Assembly: GCA_964574325.1 (NCBI GenBank)
Contig: CAZNMY010000014.1
Coordinates: 1 to 64,000 of the forward strand
Direction: 5' to 3'
Source: CAMDPA01 sp964574325
GTDB taxonomy: Bacteria > Pseudomonadota > Alphaproteobacteria > Rhizobiales > Hyphomicrobiaceae
Length of the DNA stretch: 64,000 bases
The notes beneath the pieces were generated by a model. It had not been told where the DNA came from, did not search any database, and was given only the letters and a program-made list of their open reading frames with translations. Below are positions 44,919 to 53,662 of this stretch, one piece after another; within the stretch, counting starts at the first letter, position 1, and the number at the start of each line of letters is the position of its first letter. The position numbers were made by a program, and so were the translations under genes.

Positions 44919-45896
44919 TCATTGCACCTTGGCGCCGGAAACCTTCACGGCCAATGCGTAGCGCTCCAGATCCGTTTTCACGTTGTCCCACATTTCCTTG
45001 GGCGTTGTGGTCCACGGCGTGGCGCCTGCGCGATCGAGCGCGGTGATTACGGCGGGATCCTTGACGACCGTCAAAACCGCGTCCCGCAGCCTTTTGATCA
45101 CCGCTTCGGGCGTTCCCTTCGGCGCGACGAATCCGGCCCAACCCGACGTGTCGTAGCCCTTCACCCCGCTCTCGTCGATGGTGGGTACATTCGGCATCGT
45201 GGGGATGCGCTTCAGGCCGCCCAATGCGATTGCGCGGAGACGCCCGCTGGCGATGTGTGCGGCGGTCGCCGGCATCGGCGTCAGCGTCAGCTCGTTCTGG
45301 TTGGCGACGACGGCGGTTACGGATGAAGCGCCCTTGTAGGGAACATGCAGCACCTCGATGCCCGCCATATGGGTGAACAGTGCGCCGGCCAAGTGGCTCT
45401 GCGAGCCGGGGCCGGCATTGGCCATGTTCAGCTTGCCGGGGTTCGCCTTGGCAAAGTCGACGATGTCCTTGACCGTCTTGAACGGCTGGGCTGACGGGAC
45501 GACGAGAATGTTCTCCGTGCGCGCGATCATGGTGATCGGTACGAAGTCCTCGAGCGGCTTGTACTTCGCGGACTTGTAGAGGTGGGGCGAGATCGCGTGG
45601 GCCTGGGTCGAGGTGACCTTGATGGTGTAGCCGTCCGGAGCGGCGCGCGCGACGGCATCGGCTGCGATCGTGCCGCCGGCGCCGGGCTGGTTGATGACGA
45701 GCGCCTGCTGGCCCAGTGCGGTCGTCAGGGCGCCTGAAAACACGCGCGCCACGGTGTCGCTCGACGATCCGGCTACGTTGCCCACCACGAACTTGACGGC
45801 CTGGTTGGGGTATGCGCCTTGTGCTGCGGCTGGGAGGGCGAGGGCAAGGAACGATACGGCAGTTACAGCACTTCTGGCGACGACGAGCATTGGCAT
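44919..45896 (-). CDS. Bug/TctC-family tripartite tricarboxylate transporter binding protein
   Basis: 325 residues with AGGAGG before the ATG. A signal peptide (VARSAVTAVSFLALALPAAAQG) is followed by YPNQAVKFVVGNVAGSSSDTVARVFSGALTTALGQQALVINQPGAGGTIAADAVARAAPDGYT in outline: the G-x-x-x-D-x-x-A-R and NxPGAGG(T) motifs of Bug receptors. They bind carboxylates in the periplasm. TctA and TctB partners are absent here, as is common for Bug proteins. A supply role for aromatic acids is possible. Confidence 0.87.
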   Translation of the reverse strand: MPMLVVARSAVTAVSFLALALPAAAQGAYPNQAVKFVVGNVAGSSSDTVARVFSGALTTALGQQALVINQPGAGGTIAADAVARAAPDGYTIKVTSTQAHAISPHLYKSAKYKPLEDFVPITMIARTENILVVPSAQPFKTVKDIVDFAKANPGKLNMANAGPGSQSHLAGALFTHMAGIEVLHVPYKGASSVTAVVANQNELTLTPMPATAAHIASGRLRAIALGGLKRIPTMPNVPTIDESGVKGYDTSGWAGFVAPKGTPEAVIKRLRDAVLTVVKDPAVITALDRAGATPWTTTPKEMWDNVKTDLERYALAVKVSGAKVQ

Positions 45897-46061
45897 TGTC
45901 TCCTCCTGACGGAACTTTTTTCGGATCGTAGTCGGCCGGGCGTGCGTCGGTCAATCGACCGGCGGTTCTAAGTCAGATTCCACGTGGGGCTGCGGTCCCA
46001 GGATTTCACAGGGCGCGGGATCGCTGGGCCTCGCCGGGCTCGACCCAACGGCGTACTGGCG

Positions 46062-47126
46062 TCACTTCGCGCCGAGGTGACGGGCCATCCAGTCCGCCGT
46101 CTGCGGCCGGTACATGTAGGGGCGGTTGTGGGCGACGTGGTTGCCGTCGGGGATGACGAGCAGCTTCTTCTCGCCTTTGATCTCGGCGGCGAGCTTCTCG
46201 TAGTCCTCGGGCGGGGTCAATTTGTCGAGGCCACCGGCGACGAGATAGATCGGCGTGTCGATCTTGGAGGCGATGTCCTTCAGGCAGAGCTTGTCGGCTT
46301 TCGTCTTGCCTTCGGCGGCGGTTTTGGAGTGGCTGCGCACGATGAAGGCATTGCGCGTCAGCTCGGGCAGCTTGTCCCACAGGCCACCCCAATCGTAGGG
46401 GCCGCAGACGGCGATTGTCGCCTTGATGCGCTTCTCGAACGCGACGGCGCGCGGGCCGTAGTAGCCGCCGAGGCTGATGCCCCACAGGCCGATGCGATCG
46501 CCGTCGACGTCCTTGCGGTGGGCTTTCACCCAATCGATCACCGGGCCGACGACGGTTTCGTAGTCGTGGCGGATGGGCATGTCGTACTCGGCTTCGCCTT
46601 GTCCGGGGCCGTCGAATGCAAGGATCGCCATGCCGCGCTGGAGGAAGGTCCACTCGAAGGTGTCGAGTTCCTCCTTCGTCGAGTCGAGGCCCATCATCAT
46701 GAGGACGATCGGCGGCTTGGCGATGCCCGGCGGCTTGCGGAACACGGCTGCGAGTTGCTTGCCCTCGAAGGGGATCAGGACGCGTTCGCCGGGGTAGATC
46801 TGATGCGGCAGCGCCAGCGTGTGGCAGGCGACGGCCTTCTCGTGCGCGGCGCGCATCTGTTCGATGTCGTTGACGAACAGGTATTTCGCGAAGTGGTAGG
46901 TCGCCGCGGCGCGGCCCAGGTGGTCGCCGGCACTGGCGAATTCCTTCGCATCGAGTGCTGCGCGACCGAGGTCCTCGTGGATCTTCGCGCGCTTCGACCA
47001 CGCCTCGCACCACTCGTCCCATCGGGTGAGGGTTTTCATCACGTCCTGGAAGTCGGACGGGTTCACGCCGTTGACGGTGAACCGCGCCATGAAGTGGTGA
47101 GCGTGCTCGATGTTGTGGTCGGCCAT
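46062..47126 (-). CDS. alpha/beta hydrolase with helical cap (FrsA/DHPON-hydrolase-like)
   Basis: 354 residues. A helical N-terminal part (about 15-110, KRAKIHEDLGRAALDAKEFASAG) precedes the hydrolase core: VLIPFEGKQLAAVFRKP, LMMMGLDSTKEEL, AILAFDGPGQGEAEYD, the nucleophile in GLWGISLGGYYG, the acid in VAGGLDKLTPPED and His in DGNHVAHNRP. This matches esterases or C-C hydrolases related to 2,6-dihydroxypseudooxynicotine hydrolase, which cleave carbon-carbon bonds next to aromatic ketones. No nicotine genes are seen, so a different ketone is likely. Confidence 0.75.
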   Translation of the reverse strand: MADHNIEHAHHFMARFTVNGVNPSDFQDVMKTLTRWDEWCEAWSKRAKIHEDLGRAALDAKEFASAGDHLGRAAATYHFAKYLFVNDIEQMRAAHEKAVACHTLALPHQIYPGERVLIPFEGKQLAAVFRKPPGIAKPPIVLMMMGLDSTKEELDTFEWTFLQRGMAILAFDGPGQGEAEYDMPIRHDYETVVGPVIDWVKAHRKDVDGDRIGLWGISLGGYYGPRAVAFEKRIKATIAVCGPYDWGGLWDKLPELTRNAFIVRSHSKTAAEGKTKADKLCLKDIASKIDTPIYLVAGGLDKLTPPEDYEKLAAEIKGEKKLLVIPDGNHVAHNRPYMYRPQTADWMARHLGAK

Positions 47127-47152
47127 GGGCGATGTGTTTCCATTTCGGATGC

Positions 47153-47179
47153 GGGGGCAGACCCGCCGGGTCTGCCCCC
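47153..47179. repeat. GGGGTCAGACCC-type palindrome, copy 3
   Basis: GGGGGCAGACCC, GCC loop, GGGTCTGCCCCC: perfect 12-bp arms, lying between two minus-strand genes. Confidence 0.75.
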
Positions 47180-47192
47180 AACGTAGCTTGCG

Positions 47193-47558
47193 CTATCGAT
47201 GGGTGTCGAGTTCGAGGTCCTTTACGTGCTCGGACTGCCGCAGGAGATCCTCTACCGCGACGACGATCTCGTGATCCGGTGTCGCTTTCGATCCCAGGGT
47301 TACGTGGGCATCGCCCATGGGTTCTTCGTCGTCGTTGATCGAGCAAGAGCAGTTGAACTTCGAATTTCCCTTCGAGACGCTGAAATCCCAGCCGTGATCC
47401 TCGGGCCAGATTTCGGAGGTCTCGAAGCCGCGCGCTCGTATTGCCTGCGAAAGCCACGTCGCCAGCGCGTGACCCGCTATTTCATTGACATTCTGGGCTT
47501 TGATCTCGGGCTGATCCTTGAACGCCGGTGTGGCGAACGAAAAGTGCACGTAGCTCAT
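47193..47558 (-). CDS. conserved-looking small soluble protein, unknown function
   Basis: 121 residues from ATG 47558 (SYVHFSFATPAFKD). It is hydrophilic with a CSCS pair (FNCSCSINDDEEP) and a helical C-terminus (EDLLRQSEHVKDLELD). No family was recognised. It is flanked by palindrome copies 3 and 4. The start 9 bp upstream (MPAMSYV) is an alternative. Confidence 0.5.
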   Translation of the reverse strand: MSYVHFSFATPAFKDQPEIKAQNVNEIAGHALATWLSQAIRARGFETSEIWPEDHGWDFSVSKGNSKFNCSCSINDDEEPMGDAHVTLGSKATPDHEIVVAVEDLLRQSEHVKDLELDTHR

Positions 47559-47605
47559 GGCGGGCATCCATATCGAGGAAGCAGATCTTGTCATGGAAAC
47601 GATAG

Positions 47606-47634
47606 TGGGGTCGAACCGCTGTGGTCCGACCCCA
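47606..47634. repeat. GGGGTCAGACCC-type palindrome, copy 4 (diverged)
   Basis: TGGGGTCGAACC, 5-bp loop, GGTCCGACCCCA; one arm mismatch. It lies between minus-strand genes. Confidence 0.6.
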
Positions 47635-47668
47635 TACCAGCACATGTCGCGCGGTCTGTGGAGTGAGT

Positions 47669-48547
47669 CTACTCGGCGGCGATCGGGGCGCTGATCGAGC
47701 CTTCGTAGCTGCACGAGCCGAGGCCGTCCTCGAAGATCTTGCGCTCGTCGATCCACTTGAAGGTCTCGTCGAACGTCTCCTTGGTATAGGGCTCGAACAC
47801 GATGCGCTCGCCCGGGCCCCAACGGCGCACGTCCATGCGGGCGTGGAAGCGCTCGGGAAACTCGTTCAGGTAATACTTGTTGTAGAGGTCGGGGCGCAGA
47901 TCGATGTCGCGCTGCGCGCGCTGCAGCGCCTTCATGTACTTCTTCACGTCGTCCGGATCCGGCTCGCCGTTGATGAACGTCGCGATCATGAAGGTGGTGT
48001 CGATCACCTTCCGGAAGCCGAGCTGCTCGGCGAGATAGTAGGGGCCGGAGAACAACGCGCAGGCCGGCACCTCGCCGTCGATCAGTTTTTCCATCCGTCC
48101 GAACAGGAGGCCGTCGGCGAAGCTCAAGTTGATCTTGTCGGCCGGCATGTACTGCTCGAGCGCCTGGATCGTGGAGTAGTGGCTGCCCGACTGGTAGCCC
48201 ACCGAGATCGGCACGCCGGCGAGATCCTCGGGCTTCTTCACGGGGCTGTCGGCGGGCACGAAAATGCCGGCAGGCGAGACGGAGTAGCACCCGGCGTAGA
48301 GCTTGCCGTGGCCCTTGGAGCCGGCGACCGCGACCGTCCAGTGGCAGGCGCACGAGATGTCCGACTTGCGGCCCGCCTCGAGCGACTGGAACGCGCCGAC
48401 CTTGTTCGCGGTCTGGTGGATCTGGCCACCGGTCGCCTGGACCAGCTCGCGGAACTCGTAGTCGAGCCCTTCGGCTTCGAAGTAGCCCTTCTCCTTCGCC
48501 ACCCACTCGTGCAGGCGGAAATGGGGCTCGATGATGAACTTGGACAT
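47669..48547 (-). CDS. NMT1/SsuA-like substrate-binding protein without signal peptide
   Basis: AGGAGAAG before ATG 48547 fixes the start, giving 292 residues beginning SKFIIEPHFRLHEWVAKEKGYF. The fold is that of NMT1/ABC-type binding proteins (FEAEGLDYEF, VPADSPVKKPEDLAGVPISVGYQSGSHYST, DGEVPACALFSGPYY). No export signal is visible and upstream codons are repeat-derived, so it may act in the cytoplasm or use another route. No permease or ATPase is next to it. The family occurs in aromatic-acid clusters, where its role is unclear. Confidence 0.7.
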   Translation of the reverse strand: MSKFIIEPHFRLHEWVAKEKGYFEAEGLDYEFRELVQATGGQIHQTANKVGAFQSLEAGRKSDISCACHWTVAVAGSKGHGKLYAGCYSVSPAGIFVPADSPVKKPEDLAGVPISVGYQSGSHYSTIQALEQYMPADKINLSFADGLLFGRMEKLIDGEVPACALFSGPYYLAEQLGFRKVIDTTFMIATFINGEPDPDDVKKYMKALQRAQRDIDLRPDLYNKYYLNEFPERFHARMDVRRWGPGERIVFEPYTKETFDETFKWIDERKIFEDGLGSCSYEGSISAPIAAE

Positions 48548-48561
48548 GGGGCTTCTCCTCT

Positions 48562-48662
48562 CGTGAGTGGCGAATGGTGAGTGGCGAATGGCCAATGGCG
48601 TTGGATGAGCGGCGAAGCGAGCTGGCCCCATTCGCGATTGGCCATTCGCTATTCGCTATTCG
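48562..48662. repeat. heptamer-period array with inverted arms
   Basis: GAGTGGCGAATGG units recur on the left. GCGAATGGCCAAT (48584-48596) pairs with ATTGGCCATTCGC (48637-48649). ATTCGCT/ATTCGCC units follow at 7-bp spacing at 48644-48664. It is non-coding, between the binding-protein start and the AhpD-like stop. Confidence 0.55.
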
Positions 48663-48665
48663 CCT

Positions 48666-49331
48666 CTATTCTGCCGCTTGCGGCTTCTGCTTCTTATCTT
48701 TCTTTGCCCAATATGTGGGATCTGCTTTCGATTTCTGCAGGTCGTTCCAGGTCTCGAAACCGGGCGCCATGGAGCCGTCGGTACCGGCCAGGATCTGGTG
48801 GTGCTCGATGTTGAGCGTGCGCAGCCAACGCTGTTGGCCCATGGTGACCGAAACGAAGTAGCCGATCTCGACCAGCTCGGCTTCGTTGAAGTGCTTCTTC
48901 AGGCGCGCCCAGAATGCGTCGTCGGTATCGAGGTCCCAGGTGATCGCTTCGGCGTAGGCGAGGGCTGCCTTCTGGCGCTCGTCGTAGCGCGTCGACTTCT
49001 CGAAATTGAGCAGGTCCTTGTAGTCCTCCTCGACGACACCCTTCGTGCGCGCCTTGATCGAACGCTGATTGCCGCAGAACTCGCACTTCACCGAATGCGA
49101 GACGTAGATGCGGCACAGCTCCTTGATCGAATGGTCGGCGACGCCCTGGTGGAACACGTCACGCCAGGTGTTGGCGAACGACCAGAACACGGCCGGCACG
49201 TGCGCGCGCACTGCCTGGCTTTCCGGGCGTGGGGTTCCTTCGCGGGCGCAGCGGTCGAGTTCGTCGAGCATCGCCTTGTCGGTGATGTCCTTCGGTTGGA
49301 CGTAGCTGATGCGTGGCGGGGTCTTCTGCAT
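48666..49331 (-). CDS. carboxymuconolactone decarboxylase/AhpD-like protein
   Basis: 221 residues. The AhpD-type active segment is VSHSVKCEFCGNQRS (Cys-x-x-Cys with nearby His). AALAYAEAITWDLDTDDAFWARLKKHFNEAELVEIGYFVSVTMGQQRW in outline follows the CMD fold. Members are peroxidase-like thiol proteins or gamma-carboxymuconolactone decarboxylases; the CxxC supports the redox type. It precedes the NMT1-like gene on the same strand, likely co-transcribed. Confidence 0.75.
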   Translation of the reverse strand: MQKTPPRISYVQPKDITDKAMLDELDRCAREGTPRPESQAVRAHVPAVFWSFANTWRDVFHQGVADHSIKELCRIYVSHSVKCEFCGNQRSIKARTKGVVEEDYKDLLNFEKSTRYDERQKAALAYAEAITWDLDTDDAFWARLKKHFNEAELVEIGYFVSVTMGQQRWLRTLNIEHHQILAGTDGSMAPGFETWNDLQKSKADPTYWAKKDKKQKPQAAE

Positions 49332-49376
49332 GAGTGTCCGTATCCTTTTTGCGTTTCGAATTCGAATTGGGTTCCG

Positions 49377-50210
49377 TTACCAGCAGCCGCAGGGGGGCTG
49401 AATTTCACCGGCGCGGTCGCCGACAATTCTGCTGCGGATGATGCTCATGTGCCCGTCCATCACGCGGCGGGCACCCTCGGGATCGCCCTGGGCGATGCAT
49501 TGGACGAGTTCTCTGTGAACGCCCAGAACGCGCTGTGCGACGTCCGAAGGGAAAGTCTTCTCTCGCAGCGACAAGGCGACTCGATCGAGGGAAATCAGCT
49601 GGACGACGAGCACGCGGTTTCGTGAGGCTTCGGCCAAGGCGAAATGGAAGGCGCGGGACAACGCTGCGTACTGGCTTCTGTCGTCAATGGCCCGCTGGGC
49701 TCGATCGACGAGGCCACCGAGGCGCACCACATCGCCGGGCGTCGCATTTCTGGCGGCGAGTTCGGCGGCCATGCACTCGATGGCGCGTTGGGCGTCGATC
49801 ACTTCGCCGGGGCCGACGCCGGTCAGGTCGAGCTGGATCGCGAGGGCTTCGGCGAACAGTTGGGGATTGCCCTTGGCGATGCGTGCGCCGCCGCCTTTGC
49901 CCATGCGGATCTCGACGATCCCCAAGGCTTCGAGCGTGCGGAAGGCATCGCGGGCGACGATACGGCTCACGTCATAGCGTGCGGCGAGATCTTTTTCGGT
50001 TCCCAGTATGTCACCCGGCTTCAGGCGGCGCTCGGTCAATGCCTGCCGGACGTCGGCGATAATCGTGGAGGACAGCGAGGCGGCGCGGCCCGACAGCAAC
50101 GGCGATCTCGACACGCCGGGCGGGCCGAGGTCGGCCGGCAGGTGCGCGAGTTCGAAGTCGGTGGAGGTCTTGGTGCGGTTCCGCATCATTCGCCTGGAGG
50201 AAGCGTCCAT
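49377..50210 (-). CDS. GntR-family transcriptional regulator, FadR/FCD subgroup
   Basis: 277 residues. The winged helix (about 58-118) has LKPGDILGTEKDLAARYDVSRIVARDAFRTLEALGIVEIR. The FCD effector domain (about 135-255) has the Arg/His-rich ligand region (EVIDAQRAIECMAAELAA, HFALAEASRN, HRELVQCIAQGD). It likely binds an organic acid and controls the adjacent minus-strand set. A palindrome, AAAGAT-GCT-ATCTTT, 26 bp upstream of its start may be its operator. Confidence 0.82.
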   Translation of the reverse strand: MDASSRRMMRNRTKTSTDFELAHLPADLGPPGVSRSPLLSGRAASLSSTIIADVRQALTERRLKPGDILGTEKDLAARYDVSRIVARDAFRTLEALGIVEIRMGKGGGARIAKGNPQLFAEALAIQLDLTGVGPGEVIDAQRAIECMAAELAARNATPGDVVRLGGLVDRAQRAIDDRSQYAALSRAFHFALAEASRNRVLVVQLISLDRVALSLREKTFPSDVAQRVLGVHRELVQCIAQGDPEGARRVMDGHMSIIRSRIVGDRAGEIQPPCGCW

Positions 50211-50235
50211 GGACGTCGCATGTCGATTTGGTACT

Positions 50236-50250
50236 AAAGATGCTATCTTT
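50236..50250. promoter_or_regulatory. candidate GntR operator palindrome
   Basis: AAAGATGCTATCTTT is a perfect 6-bp inverted repeat with a 3-bp centre, AT-rich in a GC-rich setting. It lies between the divergent GntR gene and the cytochrome c gene. Confidence 0.45.
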
Positions 50251-50417
50251 TGAGGTGAAGAGTCGTCAACCGGAAAATTCGCAGCGGCAAATTTCGCAGA
50301 AGGGGCGACGTTCGACGAAGAGGCGATCGAGCCTGCCGAGGGGCACCGTGATCCTGGTCAATGGATCGGGCCGGCCTGCGGGCCAGTATGGCCAAATCGA
50401 CGTCGAAGGAGACCGTG

Positions 50418-50786
50418 ATGGGACGAATGCGAACGAACTCGGTGGTTCTGGCCATGGCTATGGCGGGCGCATTCGCGTCGGCGCTGATGTCCGCTTCGTA
50501 CGTCACGCCCGCGCACGCACAAGGCGGCAGCAATGCGCGAGGTGAGAAGATCGCTCAGGAGAAGTGCTCTAAGTGCCATGCGGTCGGGAAGACGGATGCG
50601 AGCCCTGATCGCAAGGCGCCGCCATTCCGGGACATCGGAAAGAACTTCCCGCTCGAGCATCTCGCGGAGGCTCTGGCCGAAGGTATCGTGACGGGTGACA
50701 ACAACATGCCGGAATTCAAGTTCGGGCCGCGCGATATCGATGCGATCCTCGACTACATCGCGGAGATGTCGAGCGGCAGCCGCTAA
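50418..50786 (+). CDS. class I cytochrome c, exported
   Basis: A GAAGGAGACC site precedes ATG 50418; 122 residues. A signal peptide ends near AHAQGG. The haem motif is CSKCH (EKCSKCHAVGKT), and Met of DNNMPEF is the probable sixth ligand. It is a small soluble or periplasmic electron carrier. It is 74 bp before a molybdenum hydroxylase large subunit on the same strand, suggesting it accepts its electrons. Confidence 0.85.
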   Translation: MGRMRTNSVVLAMAMAGAFASALMSASYVTPAHAQGGSNARGEKIAQEKCSKCHAVGKTDASPDRKAPPFRDIGKNFPLEHLAEALAEGIVTGDNNMPEFKFGPRDIDAILDYIAEMSSGSR

Positions 50787-50860
50787 GGTCATGGCTTTCA
50801 GACCGCCCGATACCTCTCTAAGGTGACGCTCCAGGTTTTGGCGGCAGGAGAGCGAGCGAG

Positions 50861-53131
50861 ATGCGAAACGACGACCCGCGTGCAGTGGAGCGGGTAGAGG
50901 ATCTTCGGTTCCTACGCGGGCGGGGAACATTCGTCGACGATCTGCCGGCCGCCGGTCTTTCGCACGCCGTGTTCGTGCGGTCGCAGATCGCGCATGGGAT
51001 CATCCGCGGCATCGACGTAGCGGAAGCACGGGCGTTGCCGGGCGTTCATGCGGTGCTCGGAGCCGCGGATTTCGGTGAGGCCATTCCCGTTCTGCCGTTG
51101 CGGCTCGCGCCGATCGCGGGCGTCGAACGGTTCCTGCAGCCGCCGATCGCGCGGGACAAGGTCCGCTACGTCGGCGAGGTGCTGGCGATCGTGCTGGCGG
51201 AGAGCCGGGCCGTAGCAGAAGACGCGGCGGATCTCGTGGTGCCGGACATCGATGCGCTGCCGGCGATCGTCGATACGGCCGGCGCCGAGCGCGGCGAGGT
51301 GATCCTGCACGAGCATGTGCTCGAGAACGGCAAGGGCACCAACATCGCGACGCGCTACACGGTGGGGAAGGGCGATGTCGCTGCCGCGTTTGCTTCTGCC
51401 GACTACGTGCGAAAGGAGACGTTCCATTCGCACCGGATGACGGCGTCGCCGCTGGAGACGCGCGGGCTCGTTGCGCGCTGGGAAAACGGCGGGCGTCTGA
51501 CGCTCCAGGGGACGGCGAAGGTTCCGCATACCGCGCGGAAGTTTCTCGCCAAGATGCTGGACGTGCCGGTCGATGCGATCGAGATGATCGAGCTCGACAA
51601 CGGCGGCGGGTTCGGTGTGCGGGGCGAATTGCATCCCGAGGACTTCCTCGTTCCAGCCGCGGCGCGTGTGGCGGGGCGGCCGGTGAAGTGGATCGAGGAC
51701 CGGCGCGAGCATCTGATGAGCGCCAACCACAGCCGGGAGATCGATTGCGAGGTCGAGATCGCGTGCCGGCGCGACGGCACCATGCTCGGGCTACGTTCGA
51801 AGATGCGGGCGAACATGGGGGCGTACATCCGCCCCAACGGCGGTGTCGTTCCAGCGAAGGCTGCGCAGTTCCTGCTCGGGCCGTACCGGATCGAGAACGC
51901 CGAGATCGAGGTCGCGTTTGCGCTGTCGAACAAGACGCCGATGGGGACGTTCCGCGGACCCGGCCGCTTCGAGACGGGCTTTTTTCGTGAGCGGATCATC
52001 GATATCGCGGCTCACGAACTCGGGATCGATCCCGCGGATATGCGGCGGCGTAATCTCGTGACGCTCGCGGAGATGCCATACGTGCTCGGCAAGCTCGTGC
52101 CCTACGAGGGCGAGGCGGTGTTCGACACGGGCGATTTTCCGGCCGCGTTCGAGCGAGCTGTCGACGAGATCGGGTACGAGAAAATGAAGGAGCGCAATGG
52201 GCGCTTGATCGACGGCCGATACCACGGGGTCGCAGTTACCGCCTGCGTCGAGAACAGCGGGCCGGGGCCACGCGAGAATGCGCGGATGCGGCTGACGGAC
52301 AAGGGCATCATCGAGATCCACATCGGCTCGTCGAGCATGGGGCAGGGGCTCGAGACGATCTTTTCGCAGATCGCCGGCGATGCGTTGGGCCTGCCGATCG
52401 AGGCGTTCGAGGTGTTCCACGGATCGACGGCGCATCTGGCCGAGGGCATGGGAACCTACGCCAGCCGCGCGGTCGTGATGGGCGGCAGTACGGTGCTGGT
52501 GACGGCGAAAAAGCTCGAGGCGGAATTGCTGGGGTTCGCATCCGAGATCGGCGTCAATTCGACGGAGCTTTCGCCGGAGGTGCTCGTTCATCTCGCGGGC
52601 GAAGCGGCGGCACGCGGTCGCAAGCTCGACGTCGAAGGCGCGTTCGAGAATTCGACGCCGACCTATTCGTCCGGTGCGCACGCGGCATATGTCGCGGTCG
52701 ATCCGAAGACGGGGCACGTCGAGGTGCTCGACTACGTCGCGGTGGAGGATGTCGGCCGCGCTATCAATCCGGCGCTGGTGCACGGTCAGGCGATCGGCGG
52801 GCTCGTGCAGGGGTTGGGTGGCGCGTTCCTCGATCATCTGGTCTACGACGCGGAAGGCCAGCTTCTCACTGCGTCGTTCGCGGACTACCTGCTGCCGACG
52901 GCGAGCGATTTTCCAAACGTACGCGCGGTGACGCTCGAGGATCATCCTTCGCCGTCCAATCCGCTCGGTGCGAAAGGGGCCGGCGAAGGACCGATCGTGA
53001 ATGTGGCCGGCACGATCGGCAATGCGATCGCGGTTGCGTTGCGGCCGCTCGGCGTTCGCATCGTCGAAATGCCGTTCTCGCCGCAGCGCGTGTTCGCGGC
53101 GATCGCTGAGGCTGAGCCGTCAGGTGGCTGA
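50861..53131 (+). CDS. xanthine dehydrogenase-family molybdopterin-binding large subunit
   Basis: 756 residues. N-terminal a/b hammerhead domain: RVEDLRFLRGRGTFVDDL and VRYVGEVLAIVLAES. Molybdopterin motifs are GGGFGVRG (248-255), GTFRGPGRFETGFFRERIIDIAAHELGIDPADMRRRN in outline, GSSSMGQGLETIFSQIAGDALG and the C-terminal GAKGAGEGP with the catalytic Glu near 709. CO dehydrogenase, aldehyde and N-heterocycle hydroxylases belong here; the active-site loop does not show CoxL's Cys motif. No [2Fe-2S] or FAD subunit is adjacent. The upstream cytochrome c may be the electron acceptor. Confidence 0.85.
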   Translation: MRNDDPRAVERVEDLRFLRGRGTFVDDLPAAGLSHAVFVRSQIAHGIIRGIDVAEARALPGVHAVLGAADFGEAIPVLPLRLAPIAGVERFLQPPIARDKVRYVGEVLAIVLAESRAVAEDAADLVVPDIDALPAIVDTAGAERGEVILHEHVLENGKGTNIATRYTVGKGDVAAAFASADYVRKETFHSHRMTASPLETRGLVARWENGGRLTLQGTAKVPHTARKFLAKMLDVPVDAIEMIELDNGGGFGVRGELHPEDFLVPAAARVAGRPVKWIEDRREHLMSANHSREIDCEVEIACRRDGTMLGLRSKMRANMGAYIRPNGGVVPAKAAQFLLGPYRIENAEIEVAFALSNKTPMGTFRGPGRFETGFFRERIIDIAAHELGIDPADMRRRNLVTLAEMPYVLGKLVPYEGEAVFDTGDFPAAFERAVDEIGYEKMKERNGRLIDGRYHGVAVTACVENSGPGPRENARMRLTDKGIIEIHIGSSSMGQGLETIFSQIAGDALGLPIEAFEVFHGSTAHLAEGMGTYASRAVVMGGSTVLVTAKKLEAELLGFASEIGVNSTELSPEVLVHLAGEAAARGRKLDVEGAFENSTPTYSSGAHAAYVAVDPKTGHVEVLDYVAVEDVGRAINPALVHGQAIGGLVQGLGGAFLDHLVYDAEGQLLTASFADYLLPTASDFPNVRAVTLEDHPSPSNPLGAKGAGEGPIVNVAGTIGNAIAVALRPLGVRIVEMPFSPQRVFAAIAEAEPSGG

Positions 53132-53662
53132 TGCGCTGAGCCCGTTCCTCATTTCGAGGCGCCTGATCCACCAGATGACGGGCATGGCGAGGGCGACCAT
53201 GATCGCCTTGCCGACGATCTGGCCCGGCAGCAGCGCCAGAGAGCCGAAGGCCAGCCACAGGAATACAGCGCCGTCGATGGCGAGGCCGACGAGGCTCGAC
53301 AGAGCGACCGCGAGCATCAGGCGGCGTTCGGCGAGCGGCGTGTAAACGGCGGTGTCGGCGAGCTCCGACAGCAGGAACGCTGTGGCCGAGGCGACGACGA
53401 GGGCTGGCGGGGCGACCAGCGCCGAGATCGCCGCGCCGGCCAGGATCGCGCCGACGACCCAGCCGATGCCGAGCCAGCGCTGGACGAGATCGCGCAGCAC
53501 GAGAGCGAGGCCGATCAACAACACGCCCGACGGGGCCATAAGCCCGAAACCGACGGGAATGATGCAAGGGCCGTCGGGTATGCAGCGCACGCCGACGTTG
53601 CCGATCAGCCAGTTGGCAGCGGGGATGCAGGCCAGGAAAGCCACGAGGACGGCGTAGGGCAA
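53120..53662 (-). CDS. VUT-family (YhhQ-like) queuosine precursor transporter
   Basis: 180 residues with about five or six membrane helices. PYAVLVAFLACIPAANWLI, GLMAPSGVLLIGLALVLRDLVQRWLG and ALVVASATAFLLSELADTAVYTPL are the family's hallmarks. VUT proteins import queuosine precursors. The stop overlaps the convergent hydroxylase gene by 12 bp. Confidence 0.75.
   Translation of the reverse strand: MPYAVLVAFLACIPAANWLIGNVGVRCIPDGPCIIPVGFGLMAPSGVLLIGLALVLRDLVQRWLGIGWVVGAILAGAAISALVAPPALVVASATAFLLSELADTAVYTPLAERRLMLAVALSSLVGLAIDGAVFLWLAFGSLALLPGQIVGKAIMVALAMPVIWWIRRLEMRNGLSASAT

Noticed and set aside
45984..47186. 400-codon plus-strand ORF opposite the alpha/beta hydrolase
   Set aside because: The minus strand has the full hydrolase triad; the plus frame is a shadow.
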